Part shown: positions 46,420 to 59,016 of the stretch, one piece after another
Numbering within the stretch: the stretch's first letter is position 1
Layout of the letters: each line of letters opens with the position of its first letter
Source of the DNA: Sipunculus nudus
Taxonomy: Eukaryota > Annelida > Sipuncula > Golfingiida > Sipunculidae
DNA length: 64,000 nt
NCBI GenBank assembly: GCA_026874595.1
Contig: CM049313.1
Coordinates: forward strand, 16,861,508-16,925,507
Reading direction: 5' to 3'
Notes under the pieces: generated by a model
What the model was told of the DNA's origin: nothing
Databases searched by the model: none
The model's input: the letters and a program-made list of their open reading frames with translations, nothing else
Position numbers and translations under genes: made by a program

Positions 46420-47115
46420 CAAAAATGTTTAACGATTATTACGGTAAATAAAAATATCAAGCCAGTATTCCGGTAAGAAAAAAATGTTTAAAAGAAAAAA
46501 AGTTTAGTCTATGCTCCAGATTACAAAAATGTTTAGCCTGTTATCCGGTTTAAGAAAATGATTGCCTGTGCTTTTGTTTACGAAAAATGTTTGGCCTGTG
46601 CTCCGGTTTACAAAAATGTTTAGCCTGTACTCCGGGTTACAGACTGTTCAGCCTGTACTGCGGTTTACAAAAATGTTTAGCCATTCAGTACTCCGGTTTA
46701 CAACAATGTTTAGCCAGTACTCCGGTTAATAAAAAGTTAAGCCTGTACTTCGGTTCACAAAAATTGTTTAGCCTGTAGTTCGGTCTAAAAAATGTCTAGC
46801 CATTACTCCGGTTAATAAAAATGTTAAGACTGTAGTCCGGTTTAAAAATGTTTAGCCCGTACACCGGTTTAAAAAAAGTTATGCCAGTACACCGGTTAAA
46901 AATGTGTAGCCTGTACTCAGATTTAAAAAAAAATGTTAAGCCAGTACTCCGGTTAAGAAAACTGTTAAGCCAGTACTCCGGTTTACAAAAATGCTTAGCC
47001 AGTTCTCCGATTATAAAAATATGTTAAGCCTGTGTTCCGGTTTAAAAATATGTTGAGCTAGTACTCAGGTTTTACAGAATATGTAGCTAATACTCCAGTT
47101 AAAAAAAATGTTGGT
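46420..47115 (+). repeat. 29-bp minisatellite, about two dozen diverged units
   Basis: The core is TTTAGCCTGTACTCCGGTTT followed by an A-rich linker (ACAAAAATG). Units vary by substitutions, by A-run length and by CAGTACTCC/TGTACTCC alternation. It lies downstream of gene F and upstream (in cluster order) of gene E. Confidence 0.9.
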
Positions 47116-47727
47116 TTAAAAATGCTCATCCGTACTCGGTCTCCAAGTACAATGATTTAAAACTATGAAGCTACCCCTATTAGAATCCTATAACTTTTCC
47201 ACTAAAAATGTTTTGGTGTCTGTACAGGTATATTTTCATAGAATATAATGACTTGGTTTTCCTAACATCTCATCTTAATGTTTGCATTTTCATCCTTTTT
47301 AAAGGGGGACTCACTTGAATGTTTTCGTGCATGAAGAATGGGGTTTGAAGATTAGAACTATAATGCATGGAAGAAAGGTCTTTTTCACACACATCACGTC
47401 AGACAAAATATGGAAAATAATCTGTCTACTGATTAAATAAACCCAGATCCCTTGCACGCCTCATGTCATGTTTATGTTATTGGCTTCAAACATATATTTA
47501 TAACAAACATACGAATCCTTATCACTTCTCTCCCGTCACACTCTCATATCTTCAATAGGGACATTATTAAAATATTAAAACGCCGATGTGTTAAAACCAG
47601 GATAGGCTGGCCCGGGTTGATATATGGGGTACAACAGAAATGAATGAGAATTAGGTCAAATGATACGTTTTCCCTTAGTAAATTCAAGGTAGTGGTAGTT
47701 GATAATATAAAAATAGAGGTAAGTTCC

Positions 47728-47732
<5 letters not shown>

Positions 47733-47803
<71 letters not shown>

Positions 47804-47822
47804 TACATATATATATATATTT
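47733..47822. repeat. (TA)n microsatellite
   Basis: TA run of about 90 bp with GTATA and CATACATA breaks. Confidence 0.96.
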
Positions 47823-48040
47823 ATATATTATTTAAATCGAATATGAAACCCGTAATATGGTATCGTCTAAGCAATCAATGATCAAAGGATTAAAAACTTA
47901 ACTTAATGTTTTATAATGATAAAGAGGTTTCCAATTTTACTGGTTTAAACACATAAATGACTACATAATTACAGTTCTTATTATTGTTCATAGGTGGCGA
48001 CACTAGTGCATCATCATCCCATTTTTGTTTATCTTTCCAT

Positions 48041-50789
48041 TCATTGAGTGGCTCCACAGTGCGAACATTTTTTGTTTTTCATGGCGAGGCAGCACAATAT
48101 ACCACAGGGGAAGCATAGAATCGCCAGTATGATACCAGCAGTGTTGAAATCTTCTATAATATTCCCAACCTGCAAGTAAACAGATAGTTCAATCTGTTAC
48201 CTTGCAGGTATAATCATCATATTAACACAACATATTAATGTATTAAGCAGGAGTTTATAATATGTTTAGCAGTTATTAAAACTCACGGAAACAAATGACA
48301 ATTAGAAAGCATTAAGATGTCTTAAGGCATGTTTTATGGATCAGCAGTAAATATTGAATTGATTTCATCAGACATCATGTAAAGAAAAAAAGTAAGTTTA
48401 TAAAGTGTGAATAGCAGTCATTCAAATATACAGGAACAAATGATATATAAGCTTAAAATTACTGTAGATGGTTTTGTTCGCGAGGGTTTTCAATTCGCGA
48501 TCTTCGGGAAAGAACATTTTCGCGAATATGAAACCTTTGTGGACATCTAAACTGTTGAACGGTCTTTTATAATATAGCTTCATTGGCAATTTATGCATTA
48601 TATCCATGAGACCACGCCTGTAGGTTTAAAGTCCAAAGGCAAAGGACTGATTTTATGTTACCTGTATATTAAGGAAAGACATTATAAATTATAATTATAT
48701 ATCAAATTTTTCATATTATCTGCCCAAAGGGGACAAAAATGTCTAATCGTTTCGTGGGTCCTCGTCAAATTGTTAAGATTCAGCGCGCATATATGATAAT
48801 CATTGTGACAATTGATATTCTATGTGTGGGCTACTGCATGTAAAATAGCGAAAATGTGACCCCCGCGAAACAAGGAAAAGGCTAAAATCGCGAAATATTA
48901 GACCCGCGAATCTAAAGAAAAGCATTTTAGTCAGCCTTGGGACGCATAAGTTTCTTTAGGTATTTTTAAAGGTGTTCATTCACCTACCTTTGGAAAAAGA
49001 ATTTATGTGATTTCTGGCTGAGTATGTGTACATATTAATGATCTAAGGATAATTCTGCTTATTAAAGGTTCTTAAAATGCCTCCGTGAAGGATGCATGAA
49101 CTTGTTTATCAACAACATGTTTGTAAACACAGCGATGTTGACAAACGAAAAAACATGTAACGTTAGGTGGTAGGTTGCATGCATATATGCAGAGGTAAAA
49201 AAGGTCACTTGCAAAACGTCATTTGCAAAGATCTGGTTTATCGGACTTGAAGCCCTTGTTGCATTTGTTTTGATTATTTTGGCGGGCCCCCACATATTAT
49301 AATCACTTTGACATAAATAAAACAAACAGCTTGTGTGAAGATATCCACGTTTTCTGGCCTGTATTTATGAAAGCTCCAAGGGATTACCTTTTAAAGGTCT
49401 GATAGCTAGGTGACTGGGCCCCTTTAAGGTGACGGGGAAGGAATGGCACTGCTTGAAATACGCCCACGATGGAATGTCGTGCCCTTGTAATCCAGTGAGA
49501 GGATAACTTGACATTCACATTGTAAAGTAGAACTGTGTATGTGGGCCAAGGCAGCCTTATGTACAGTAAATGATGCTGTCCAAAATAGCTGCCAGACTGA
49601 CTTGGGAAGATTGTAAGTACACGTGTACTTTTCTAACACAATAACAAACCCAAGAGAAGGCGAATAGGGATGATACTCCAGCTCTGCATCTAATCCTGTT
49701 GTTATGTAATATGTATATGTGTATATACCCGCTGGCCAAAGAGCGCATATGCTTTCAATACATTACTTTAATACTTTAATTTTCTTATTTTCATGGTAGA
49801 TATTTAGTGTCTGCAAATATTTTCCTGAATATTACATGCAAAGTCGGATGTATATGTAATATAATAAAATAAAATAAAATGTAATATAAAAATAATATAA
49901 TACAATATAATATAATATAATATAATATGATATAATATAATATAATATAATACAATATAATACAATATAATATAATATAATATATCAATGTAATGTAATG
50001 AGAATTTCATGAAATATAATATGTCATAATAATACATAATATTATGCAATTTAAAAAAAAAACATATATATATATATCTATCTGAATATTAATTGTCGTA
50101 TATAATACGTATAATAAAACAGAGTGACTTATACAAACACGAGTAATAGGCTAGCTCAGGTATAGTAATCGGCTTACTCCCATGATTCGTAAGGTTATAT
50201 GAGCGAATTATTACATGCTTATACTTCATTCAAACATTACATTAATTCCAACAATGATTATTTTTATCAACACAATATAACAGGCGTTTACTCCATTGAC
50301 TTAACAGATGATGAATATATTTAGCAGTGAAGTCATGCAGCCTAAAAGGGGGGTCATCAGATAATTTATTTATAAGGCCTGGTTTCAAGTATTTGTCTTT
50401 TATTCAACTATTGTAAAAACAGATTGATCCCCATTGCTGGGAGGGGCTATAGAGCCACGAGTCGATCTTGTACAGGCCTTTTTTCAATGGCGCGTGTTTT
50501 AGGTGCTGTTTTCTCGTCAAGCCCGAGTGGGTTTTTTAGCAAATCGCTTAACATCAATTAGTTCATCGTGTTTCCATGGCCAGCATTTGCAAGAGGAAGT
50601 GAACTTTGCGCCTAGCCGCACGTACTTTTTAGTTTTGGCATAGAAATTTCCCAGTGACGTCATACAGTAAGAGGTTTTCTGGGAGAGTTGGTCGACATCT
50701 TAATATTAACATATGCTTTAAATAATATGATATAATATATATATATATTTAAATAATATATAGTCTTTGATAATATATATCATTTAATC

Positions 50790-50848
<59 letters not shown>

Positions 50849-50860
50849 GAATAAGAATAA

Positions 50861-50902
<42 letters not shown>

Positions 50903-51116
50903 GAATAATCCAGCTAATTTAAACTAACTATATTCACACATGATCATTTCAGTTCGTACCTGAAGAGTGAGCCGGCTGGTTAGCTGAACTCATGAAACAG
51001 TACTGTAGTACATAATGAAATCAAGCTAACTATACACTTAGTATAATATTATTATTGCCCCCCTGCACGGTAGAGCACTTTCACTATGATGTATAGAACC
51101 GTAATGTGCTATATTG

Positions 51117-51181
<65 letters not shown>

Positions 51182-51566
51182 AAACCTGTGGTATATGAAC
51201 ATCTGTGGGACAACAAAATTCTTAATTCATAGATGGTTTTACCAGAAAGGTCCGTTCGGTTCACTTTAGAATGGTCGTTATATTATACGATAAGGGGTGG
51301 AGGGTTCCAGGAAAAGGGGGTCAAGGTCGAAAAAATGGTCTGAAACCCTTATTAAAGATTGTGGCGGCTGAAAAAGGGTTGGGGGATCCGGACCCCCCCC
51401 CCCCCCTCCACCTAACACGGGTGCGCTTCTGATTTCAAGCGTCCGCACCGTACCCTGTCCGATCGCAAACACGTTGTTAATTTTGTCCTATCATTATATC
51501 ACTGACCCTGCACGACGGACAGTTTCCAGTAACAACTGTCTGGGTTTCAGCCTGAGGACTAGACAT
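48041..51566 (-). CDS. BRI3-like gene F (62 aa) with minimal N-terminal tail
   Basis: Coding exon 1 runs 51566-51507, only 20 codons (start MSSPQAETQT, end CPSCR), before a GTCAGT donor. Coding exon 2 runs 48169-48041 (42 codons plus TGA) after TTTACTTGCAG. The phase-0 intron is about 3337 bp. Exon 2 gives VGNIIEDFNTAG, the hydrophobic helix (core GIILAILCFPCGILCCLAM) and KKCSHCGATQ. Both CxxC knuckles and the helix are intact, but the Thr/Pro-rich tail found in B, D and E is almost absent. At 62 residues it is about half the usual BRI3 length. It uses TGA where the other copies use TAG. Exon 2 resembles that of gene A. The frame upstream of the ATG is open back to a stop within the 5' UTR part of the exon, but with no in-frame ATG. 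Confidence 0.78.
48455..48930. repeat. CGCGAA-rich dispersed repeat, in the gene F intron
   Basis: TTCGCGAGGGTTTTCAATTC and TTTTCGCGAATATGAA near the left oppose GCGAAAATGTGACCCCCGCG and AATCGCGAAATATTAGACCC near the right. This gives an imperfect inverted arrangement. Non-coding. Confidence 0.5.
48966..49427 (-). mobile_element. TTAA-flanked inverted-repeat element, copy 2, in the gene F intron
   Basis: TTAAAGGTGTTCATTCACC at the left and GGTGACTGGGCCCCTTTAA at the right are inverted repeats. Read on the minus strand the interior matches 2989-3397 throughout (TGGGGNCCCGCCAAAATA, AACATGTTGTTGATAAACAA, CTTCNCGGAGGC). Confidence 0.75.
49858..49990. repeat. (TAATA)n microsatellite
   Basis: TAATATAATA-type pentamers with occasional CAATA and AAAATA variants. 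Confidence 0.93.
50790..50912. repeat. (AAT)n microsatellite with AAGAAT variants
   Basis: Long AATAATAAT run interrupted by three AAGAAT units. Confidence 0.95.
51120..51179. repeat. (TA)n microsatellite
   Basis: TA run of about 60 bp in the gene F intron. Confidence 0.97.
51288..51410 (-). mobile_element. Fragment of the GGACCCCCC-type element
   Basis: It contains TTCCAGGAAAAGGGGGTC, an AATGGTCTGAAA stretch and GGATCCGGACCCCCC, resembling the interior of 12440-12540 in reverse orientation. It sits about 100 bp inside the gene F intron and includes a 14-C run. Confidence 0.45.
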
Positions 51567-51660
51567 TCTTGTATTAAATGATGTCAAATGTGATTCCAAG
51601 GACGTCACAAGTTTAGTCCAATTGTGGTTCTTGTATTTTTTTCTGAGCGACAACTATCTG
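51567..51660 (-). other. Gene F 5' UTR part of exon, with acceptor
   Basis: TTTCTATTTCAG on the minus strand ends just before 51657, leaving about 91 nt of UTR before the ATG. This again implies a separate leader exon. Its donor was not identified; candidates lie near 51768 and 52018. Confidence 0.5.
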
Positions 51661-51902
51661 AAATAGAAATTGTTTGACACAGTGTCTCAGCGTCACCACG
51701 AATAATATTATTGTAAAGGACTCAAATACTGAGATGGATTAAAAATCACTGAATACAGAAAATCTTACACAAACACCTTGCTTCAAGGAAACCTCTCTTT
51801 GAAGTTTAAGATTCCTCCCAATTCTGATATCAGGCGAATATCAGTATAATAATACAAAAAAAGTATTCCGTGCCACCCGCTAGACGGGGAAAAAATGGAG
51901 TG

Positions 51903-51923
51903 GCCGTATGTATATATACAATG

Positions 51924-51956
<33 letters not shown>
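51903..51956. repeat. Short (TA)n microsatellite
   Basis: TA-rich run with a TTTATA break. Confidence 0.9.
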
Positions 51957-52439
51957 GCATGGAAGTGAAGGTAAAGGTAGGAATATGATTTCAGTCCCTA
52001 CATTAACGTTAAAAGTCACCTATCCAAAAACTAACTGCGCATATAAATTTATACTTTAATACTTAGCATTCAGAAACATCATCATACACACAGATTTAAA
52101 TATTGTCAAATACGTTCTTTAATCTACTTCGATTTGCTTATGTTACACCAGTGAAGACTATCATCACATTCATGGAAAATTTTAATTTACTGTTACCAAA
52201 TAAAAATTATGTTTACGGTACCGCCACATAATGTGCTTTTCAGATATTACGCTTTTTTTCTCGAGTAAAATTTTTAGTATTTTCACCTTTTAAATATCTG
52301 AATCCTTATTTTTTTTTAAAGTTTCAAGTTTTGTTAAAAGACCGATCACACATGAATTAAGGAATGTTGTCTGATCCGAAATCAAAGCTACAAAAGCATT
52401 TAGCTACAAGTAACAATTTGTAAATCCTTCGCTTATTGA

Positions 52440-55400
52440 CCTTTGGAGACATTGTTTTAGACGAGTCCACACCATCCGGGTCAAAGTACAAGCCTGAGCC
52501 AAAGCCACCCCGAGTCCAAGTCCGAGGCAAATATATATATCATCATTTAAAACACTCTAAACTTGACGTTCCGGGTAATAGTTTTAGTCCAGCTGTTAAG
52601 AGAAGAATTATGCAAAAAAAAAAAAAAATAGAGAAAAAAAAAACATGAAAGTTAGCATTACAGCTGATAATTCCATACCAAATATTTTCAAATATATATG
52701 CTAGGGCCAAGCAGAATTCATCCTATCTTGGTCAAAATCAAAGATGTCAAGATGGCCGCCGGATTTTAAAATATCAATATATCCGGTTATATTTTTCCTG
52801 GAATACATAGCAATTGCACTATTTCTATGTTTTCGGGGTCGAGAAATTCATTTATCAGGGTTTCACGTCTGTATAATGAATCTGTAAAGTAATTCTGGTT
52901 TTGTTTGTATTGAAATAATGCTAAATTTGCCTTTATTTACTAGCACATCGAACAGCAACATTATTTTTTTTATTTCTACACAGCAGTCGCATATTTTGTG
53001 ATTGTTCTCAAATGAAAATGTCATTTCTTGGGGTAGGTATGTCTGTTTTGATACACATTTTGATGCTTGGATTGTAGAACACTGTTAATTGCAATATTTC
53101 ATGTTTCTTCCTTTTAGTTTCCCTTTATTTGCATGCTGACAAATGTAATTGCTTTTACGAGGTGATTCATTTTTTCAATGAATTGAATGGACAATCGAGT
53201 GGTAAAACGCTCGGCTATCTGTACTGCCGCCCCGGATTTGATCAACATCGTTCCTATCAGAGTGGTTTGTAGTGTTCCGTCCGAGGTCGGTCAAACAATC
53301 CGAGCCATGGACAGGTAATTATAAAAGTCATTATAACTAATTGTACAATTCATATGTGTTTATTTTGGTTATAATTATAATATCAGACTGAATGCGTGCG
53401 TGGCAGGATAAAGACATATGTAAGAAGTTCACACCTGTCAGATTCTATGTCTTTAGTGTACGTATTAAAATGTGCTAAAAGTGTCTTTTTCATCAGCACA
53501 CCTAACGGTCAACGTAGTCAAATTTGTTGAATACTGTCAAATTTGTTGAATACTGCATTTTCAAATGAAAGTGTCATTTGCAGATCTAGGTTTTATTATA
53601 TTAATTTTATCGGATATCTTTTTTTTTTATTTCCCAAGCGGCGATGGATGATAGGAATTCACCTATCATGTCCTGTAGCAGATTAGGAGCTTGATATATC
53701 TGCGAATAGTAGTTAGGATTCTAACAAATCTACAAACATTATATTAAATTTTACGATCAACTTAAGATTTATGTAAAAAATAGAAAAATTTTGAAATATC
53801 AAATTGTTGTGCTGAAATTTAATATCTTAAATGTACAAGATATGTATTTGATGACTATGCGTGTTTCAACGGAAAAAAAGTTTCCATAAATATTTTAGAC
53901 TTCCTGCATGCATGACAGGATACGCACTTATGAAAAAGTTTACGCTTGTCTGCTGTATATGTTCTATGCTTCCTTTGCCTTGAGATGATCGCTTTCACGC
54001 TTCATGCTGGTTTGAAGACAGAATTAGCACACATTTTAAAGGAGTACAACATACCAGCTGATCTTTGAATTTTCATTAATGTTTGATGAGGGAATGTAAG
54101 ATAAAGGCGCAAGATAGAATGTCGAATATACACAAAAGGTTGAAAAATAATATAAACCCTCAGGTTCCAGACATACATTTTATCTTCATCATCTTCATTA
54201 CATCAAAATTCAGTACAAAGTTTGAGTTTTCATTGTTGATGAATGATTGTAATATTTCTGTGTTTTAAACTTCTGTGCTATGGCGGTTGGTTTTACTCTT
54301 AATGTCAGCTTTATGTTCAAATACATAATGTTTGTAAAACGTTTTTCATACCACTTGCTTCATTAAGTGAACATACATTAATGGAAATAGACTATTTCTG
54401 ATAATTTTTATTGAATATCATTACTACCGAACATTTATTTGATCAGCTGGCTTGAACACTGGCAGCACCGACCCTGAAAATTGATCAGTTGTAGGCGTTC
54501 GGTTGTGGTGGCTGGAATCAGGAGACAAGGAGAAAACCACAACAACCCAGTCTCATAGCAACACCGGTTATAGAACCTTCGTCGCCAGGGGAGAGAGCCG
54601 AGCATTTTAACCAATAATTGCATTGGAACAGACATGGTGTTCAAATACTTAAAATTAACATATATATAAATTTCAGCACAATATTCAAAAAATAAATTTT
54701 GCCCTCCGATGTACTTGAAAAAAAGGAAATGTAGCACAATTATAATACCAAATAAAACCAGAATTCATCCACAGATTATACTGACTTGAAACCCATATAA
54801 ATGAATTTCTTGACCCCAAAACATAGAAATAATGTACCCGCAATGCATTCTAAATTTGGACTTCCGCTTGGCCTCATATATGGAAATATTGAGTATGGTC
54901 TGGACAACTATTAAGCTAAGTTTCTTTCTTTTTCCATCTTTTACACAATTTTTTTAATATGTAGCTTAATCACTGAACTAATTGGAATATTACCGAAATC
55001 TTGATAAAAAAAAACAAATAATGAGTACCTCGTGAGGTCTTGAACCTCAAAATTGAATTTCTCAGCCCAAAAAAAAACTAGAAATAGAATACTTCAATGC
55101 TTTCTAGGTACATTAAAACGCAAGTTATTGATATTTTTAATCTGGCGGCCAAGATGGCCGCCATCTTGGATTTCGGCCAAGGTAATTTATTTTCGGCTTG
55201 ACCCCATATCTAAAATTCATCATTAAGCTTCAAAGAACACTCCTGCCAACTTTAATGCTTATTTCATTTTTTGCACAAAATTCTTCAAAATATGGGAGCT
55301 GTTTACCCCTGGATTATTTATACATGCTTTTGCTTGGATTTTTATATACATATTGCTCCCGACGCATAGTTAAAGCTGTGGATATACAGTCTTGAGATTT

Positions 55401-55590
55401 ATATATGAGAATGTTCCCCATCTGAACATCCTAGTTTATGTGACAGTTTTTTCCCTATGACTCGAGATTAACTTGGCTCGACATCTCCAGTCCTGCCCTC
55501 CGAGTCCGAGTCCAAGTCTGAGTCCCTGAAAAAGTGGAGTCGAGTCCGGGGTCCAAGTCCAGACTCGAGTTCTGCATCACTGATTGGCGA
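52440..55590. mobile_element. About 3-kb element with inverted arms and GAGTCC-rich ends
   Basis: The stretch 52735-52870 (AAGATGGCCGCCGGATTT, ATATCAATA, TTTCTATGTTTTCGGGGTC, GAGAAATTCATTTAT) recurs in inverted orientation at about 55040-55170. The AAATGAATTTCTTGACCCCA part recurs again at 54795-54850. Both outer edges carry GAGTCCAAGTCCGAG-type words (52460-52530 and 55495-55565). No coding frame is seen in between. The boundaries are approximate. Confidence 0.5.
53185..53335 (+). mobile_element. Possible tRNA-derived SINE head
   Basis: ATCGAGTGGTAAAACGCTCG followed by GGATTTGATCAAC resembles the A and B boxes of a leucine- or serine-type tRNA. It lacks a proper cloverleaf, so it is not called as a tRNA gene. 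It lies inside the larger 52.4-55.6 kb element. Confidence 0.35.
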
Positions 55591-55599
55591 AATGGATAA

Positions 55600-57320
55600 G
55601 AAAGGCTCAACAGAGAACATGTAAGCGCAACCAAATATACTTAGTACTACATATAGCATTCAACAAACAAGGATGTAGGAATCTCACGTTGTAGAAAAGG
55701 TCCTTCGGTACAATTAACTTTACGCTCCCGAGGCAGCGGAAATCTTGCGCTTCTAAAGAAGCAACTGATATAGGTACTAGGCATATAGTTAAAGCGCTGT
55801 GTAAAGAGCGTAAATTAAACTCATTGGATGAAACCCATATATTTATCTTAAAAGCTGCATACTCCAAAATTTTGTTTTGGTACTTGTACTCTATTAATAA
55901 GTTTACCAATTAAACGTCACTTACTTTCACAGGATGCATCTGGTATCACGGCATGCGGGGTAGTCAGAACATCGTGGATGGCCTCCCGAATGCACTGCAT
56001 GAGGTCACGTGGTGCAAGCATCAACAGTTGGGAAGCATTGTTTCTCTAGGCCCTGCTGCCATTCACGGTTCGCCTTTTTTTTGGAGTATATGTTTTTCCA
56101 GGAATAATTGTTCATGTGCAATTGTCGCAGATATTCAGATGGTTTAAGTTAATCGATTAAGAAGAATAAGAAGAAAAGTCTGAGACGGGGTTACAATTAG
56201 TGTCATATCGACCCTCTGGTATTACCACCAGATTACTAGCGCCAGAGTGTCATGACATCTACGTCTGAGGATCGCATTATAAGGCCTTATGAAGATGCAA
56301 ATATTTTCGTCATTTCTGACAACGCTTCATGGGCTACAGATACACTGTCAATCAACATAAACCAGACCATTCGTTAGCATATTTTGTGTACTTTCTAATA
56401 ATACTAAATATGAGCGAGAAAAGTTCCTTTTTAACCCAGCACATTGGTAAACCCCTCGGCATGTTTGTTGAATTTATGAACGAATGAACACAAGCATGGC
56501 TCGCATGGGTTCCAGGACGCAGGCGACTCGCAGGCGACACAGGAAATGACCCGTGTCCATGGAGACGGTATTTCAGTTTGGGTTGCGAGTTCACATGTAT
56601 ACTATTGTGTTTATTCACCATTCTAAGCATAATATTGAGATTATGGGCCGTTTACCACAATATGAATGCACCCAGATGCAAGACTATTGCGATAAATTCC
56701 TCCATGTTACTGGTATCACGACTCGAGTAGGCTTCCCAGCCCAACTATCCGATTGCCTACTGAGTCGGGTTGTCACGGCTAGGTTACAACACGCTCCCCC
56801 ACCTGACCTTGTTCAGAAATTAAGTTGTCACACTTTTTCATTTATTACCTCTGATAAGCAGGTTGCGTTTTGATCCGTGTCTGTTTAATCATTTGTTAGC
56901 AGATTTACGTAAAACAAAATACAGAACTGATTTCTATGAAACTTTTAGGAAGGTGGGCATGGGCCAGGGAAAGTTTCTTGAAATTTGATGCGTTAATCCG
57001 GATAACCGGTCGGATCCAAAGGAATGAGCTCTATTTAATACTATTCTTATTACGTTATATAAACACCAGTTCATGTGGTTAATCAGTTATCCAGGCGAGT
57101 TATTCACTGTTGCTTTTTTCTCTCAATTCTGAATATACATTATAATATACATGCTTGACCGTAGAGTTTGTTTTTCAAGCTCTAAGGACATGGTGTGCAA
57201 ACACAAATTCAGGATTATCCGAGTGTTTTTTTTTTTAAGTTAGACACTTAAACCTTTTATTTGAAAATACTCTTTCCATAGGTAGTTATTAAAACGCTGG
57301 GGAATTATTTGATATGTTTA
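55600..57320. other. No feature seen
   Basis: Mixed-composition DNA. Open frames of 64-106 codons (55953-56147, 56553-56873) have no domains or splice support. Confidence 0.4.
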
Positions 57321-57324
57321 CATG

Positions 57325-57465
57325 TTTAGCTCATTCGACTGAAGGAAAGGTCTTTGGTCCGGTCGGCTGTCCGCCGTGCGATCGTCCGTTGACAGGGTAC
57401 AGATCGAAACCGTTTGGCCTAGAATCGTCTAATTAAAATTCAGAGAGGGGGGGGGGGGGGTGGGA
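57325..57465 (+). repeat. GTCC-tailed dispersed repeat fragment with poly-G tract
   Basis: It contains TTTAGCTCATTCGACTGAAG, a GTCCGGTCGGCTGTCCG stretch and GACAGGGTACAGATCGAAAC, similar to the heads of copies 1 and 3. A 14-G run lies at 57447-57460. Confidence 0.5.
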
Positions 57466-58200
57466 TTCCCAGCTAATCCTCTTTGGAGACCCAAAATTTT
57501 GGTCACTTCTACATACAACTAAAAAAAAATAAGATTACGCGCTCCTTAACGCACCCCAGCCCGCAATCAAAATAGCCTAGTTATATACTGTAATCAGACA
57601 AATATATTTCTCTGATCTCAAAGAAATGACACACTATTGTCGAACAAGCAATCCAAATGTGACTTAAAATTGGGGATTATTGTAGAATATGATCGGTCAT
57701 GCTTGTTTATCATCTGAGCTTCAATTATAACCCATTGGTCACTTGTTTTATCCCAAATTACCCATTCAATGCGTACGACAAAGATAGTGCATTTAGCCAA
57801 AACCTCATTTCAGTTATAACCCTATAACAAATGAGAACGCCTGGTGTAGGTATTTCAGATTACTCTGAGGATGGGTAATTTGAACCCTCCCCCGTAACTT
57901 GTAATCGATTTCAGACTGCCCCCCACGATATAAAATTACTTTTATCTTTCAGATCTTCATATTACAGTTGTTTTTCTATGTTTGTTAACTTGAAATTCAT
58001 GTAATTTCTTTCTTTTTGATTTCTGAAATTATTTAAATACTTGTATATCATACAGTTGCATGTCATGTGTAAGGCGCTTTGGTGAAGTGGGTGAGTCAAT
58101 AAAAATATGATCAACAATATTATTAAAATTTTGCGACAACTTCGTTGTGATTTGGTTTCTTATCTCGTATCTTTCACGTGGTTTTTTAAAAATAATATAT

Positions 58201-59016
58201 TGTTACGGAACCTAATATAAACAAATCACGTATGCGTGATAAACACAATTTTTGTAATGGAGATAAAAAAATCAGATTCTGTAACACTAGGCAGCGTGAA
58301 ATGTGTAGGGGAATGAATAAATAAGTCAGTGTTTTTTTGTTAACAAATAACTATAATTTATTCTTAAAACAACCCTAACAATACAATACACTAAATCAAT
58401 AAAATTATACAGTAAAACAGCGGTATAGCAACAAGTCAATACAATCACAAAGCAAAATAATGTGCACAGTACCTGGATACCAACACCGTCACCACGATAA
58501 ATTCTTTAAATGTATACTCTCGGAGAAAGACAGTCCAGTGTAAAGCTCTTGCAACAATCCAGAAAGTAAACTGAAGTCCAAATGCAAAAAATCCAGGAGA
58601 AGGTCTTTGAAAATCTATAATTGCCGCATTCGTCGGATAAGGTCCTAGAAACTGACACACGCTTCTGCGTCCGCTGGAATCTGCTCTGCTGCTCTCTCTG
58701 CCCTCCCGTTCTAAAATACAGCCCCTTTATATACCTTCACACCTCAAGCCGAGAATTTTCCACTTCTCGAACAGTCTATAAGATCTTGCACAACACAGTA
58801 AACACGCGTTTCAGGAATTCTCCAGAAAAACAGCGCTGTGTATCTCTATATACCAGGCTCATCACGTGAGCTCGGCAAGGCGTGAAAACGCAAGGCTAAC
58901 ATGACAACGAGAGTTCAACCAGTACGGATTAAACATAGAATATAATACGCGGCCAGACACGAGTGTCACAACAGGAGTTACGCCCGTGTCACAAAATAAA
59001 AAGAGCACCTGTAACA
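58201..59016 (-). mobile_element. Candidate solo LTR (816 bp)
   Basis: The unit begins TGTTACGGAACC and ends CACCTGTAACA on the plus strand, giving TG..CA termini, and is bordered by ATAT on both sides. On the minus strand it carries a TATATAAAGGGGC promoter-like motif near 58725, followed by a GC-richer stretch and AATAAA downstream near 58360. This is the layout of a retroviral-type LTR. TGTTAC termini are common in Gypsy-type LTRs of invertebrates. No internal gag-pol region is present, so it would be a solo LTR. The class is inference. Confidence 0.55.

Noticed and set aside
53185-53260. tRNA gene
   Set aside because: A- and B-box-like words are present, but no cloverleaf with paired acceptor stem could be drawn. 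A SINE head is more likely.
55953-56873. Open frames of 64 and 106 codons on the plus strand
   Set aside because: No domains, no supporting splice signals and no paralogues. Length is within chance for this much sequence.
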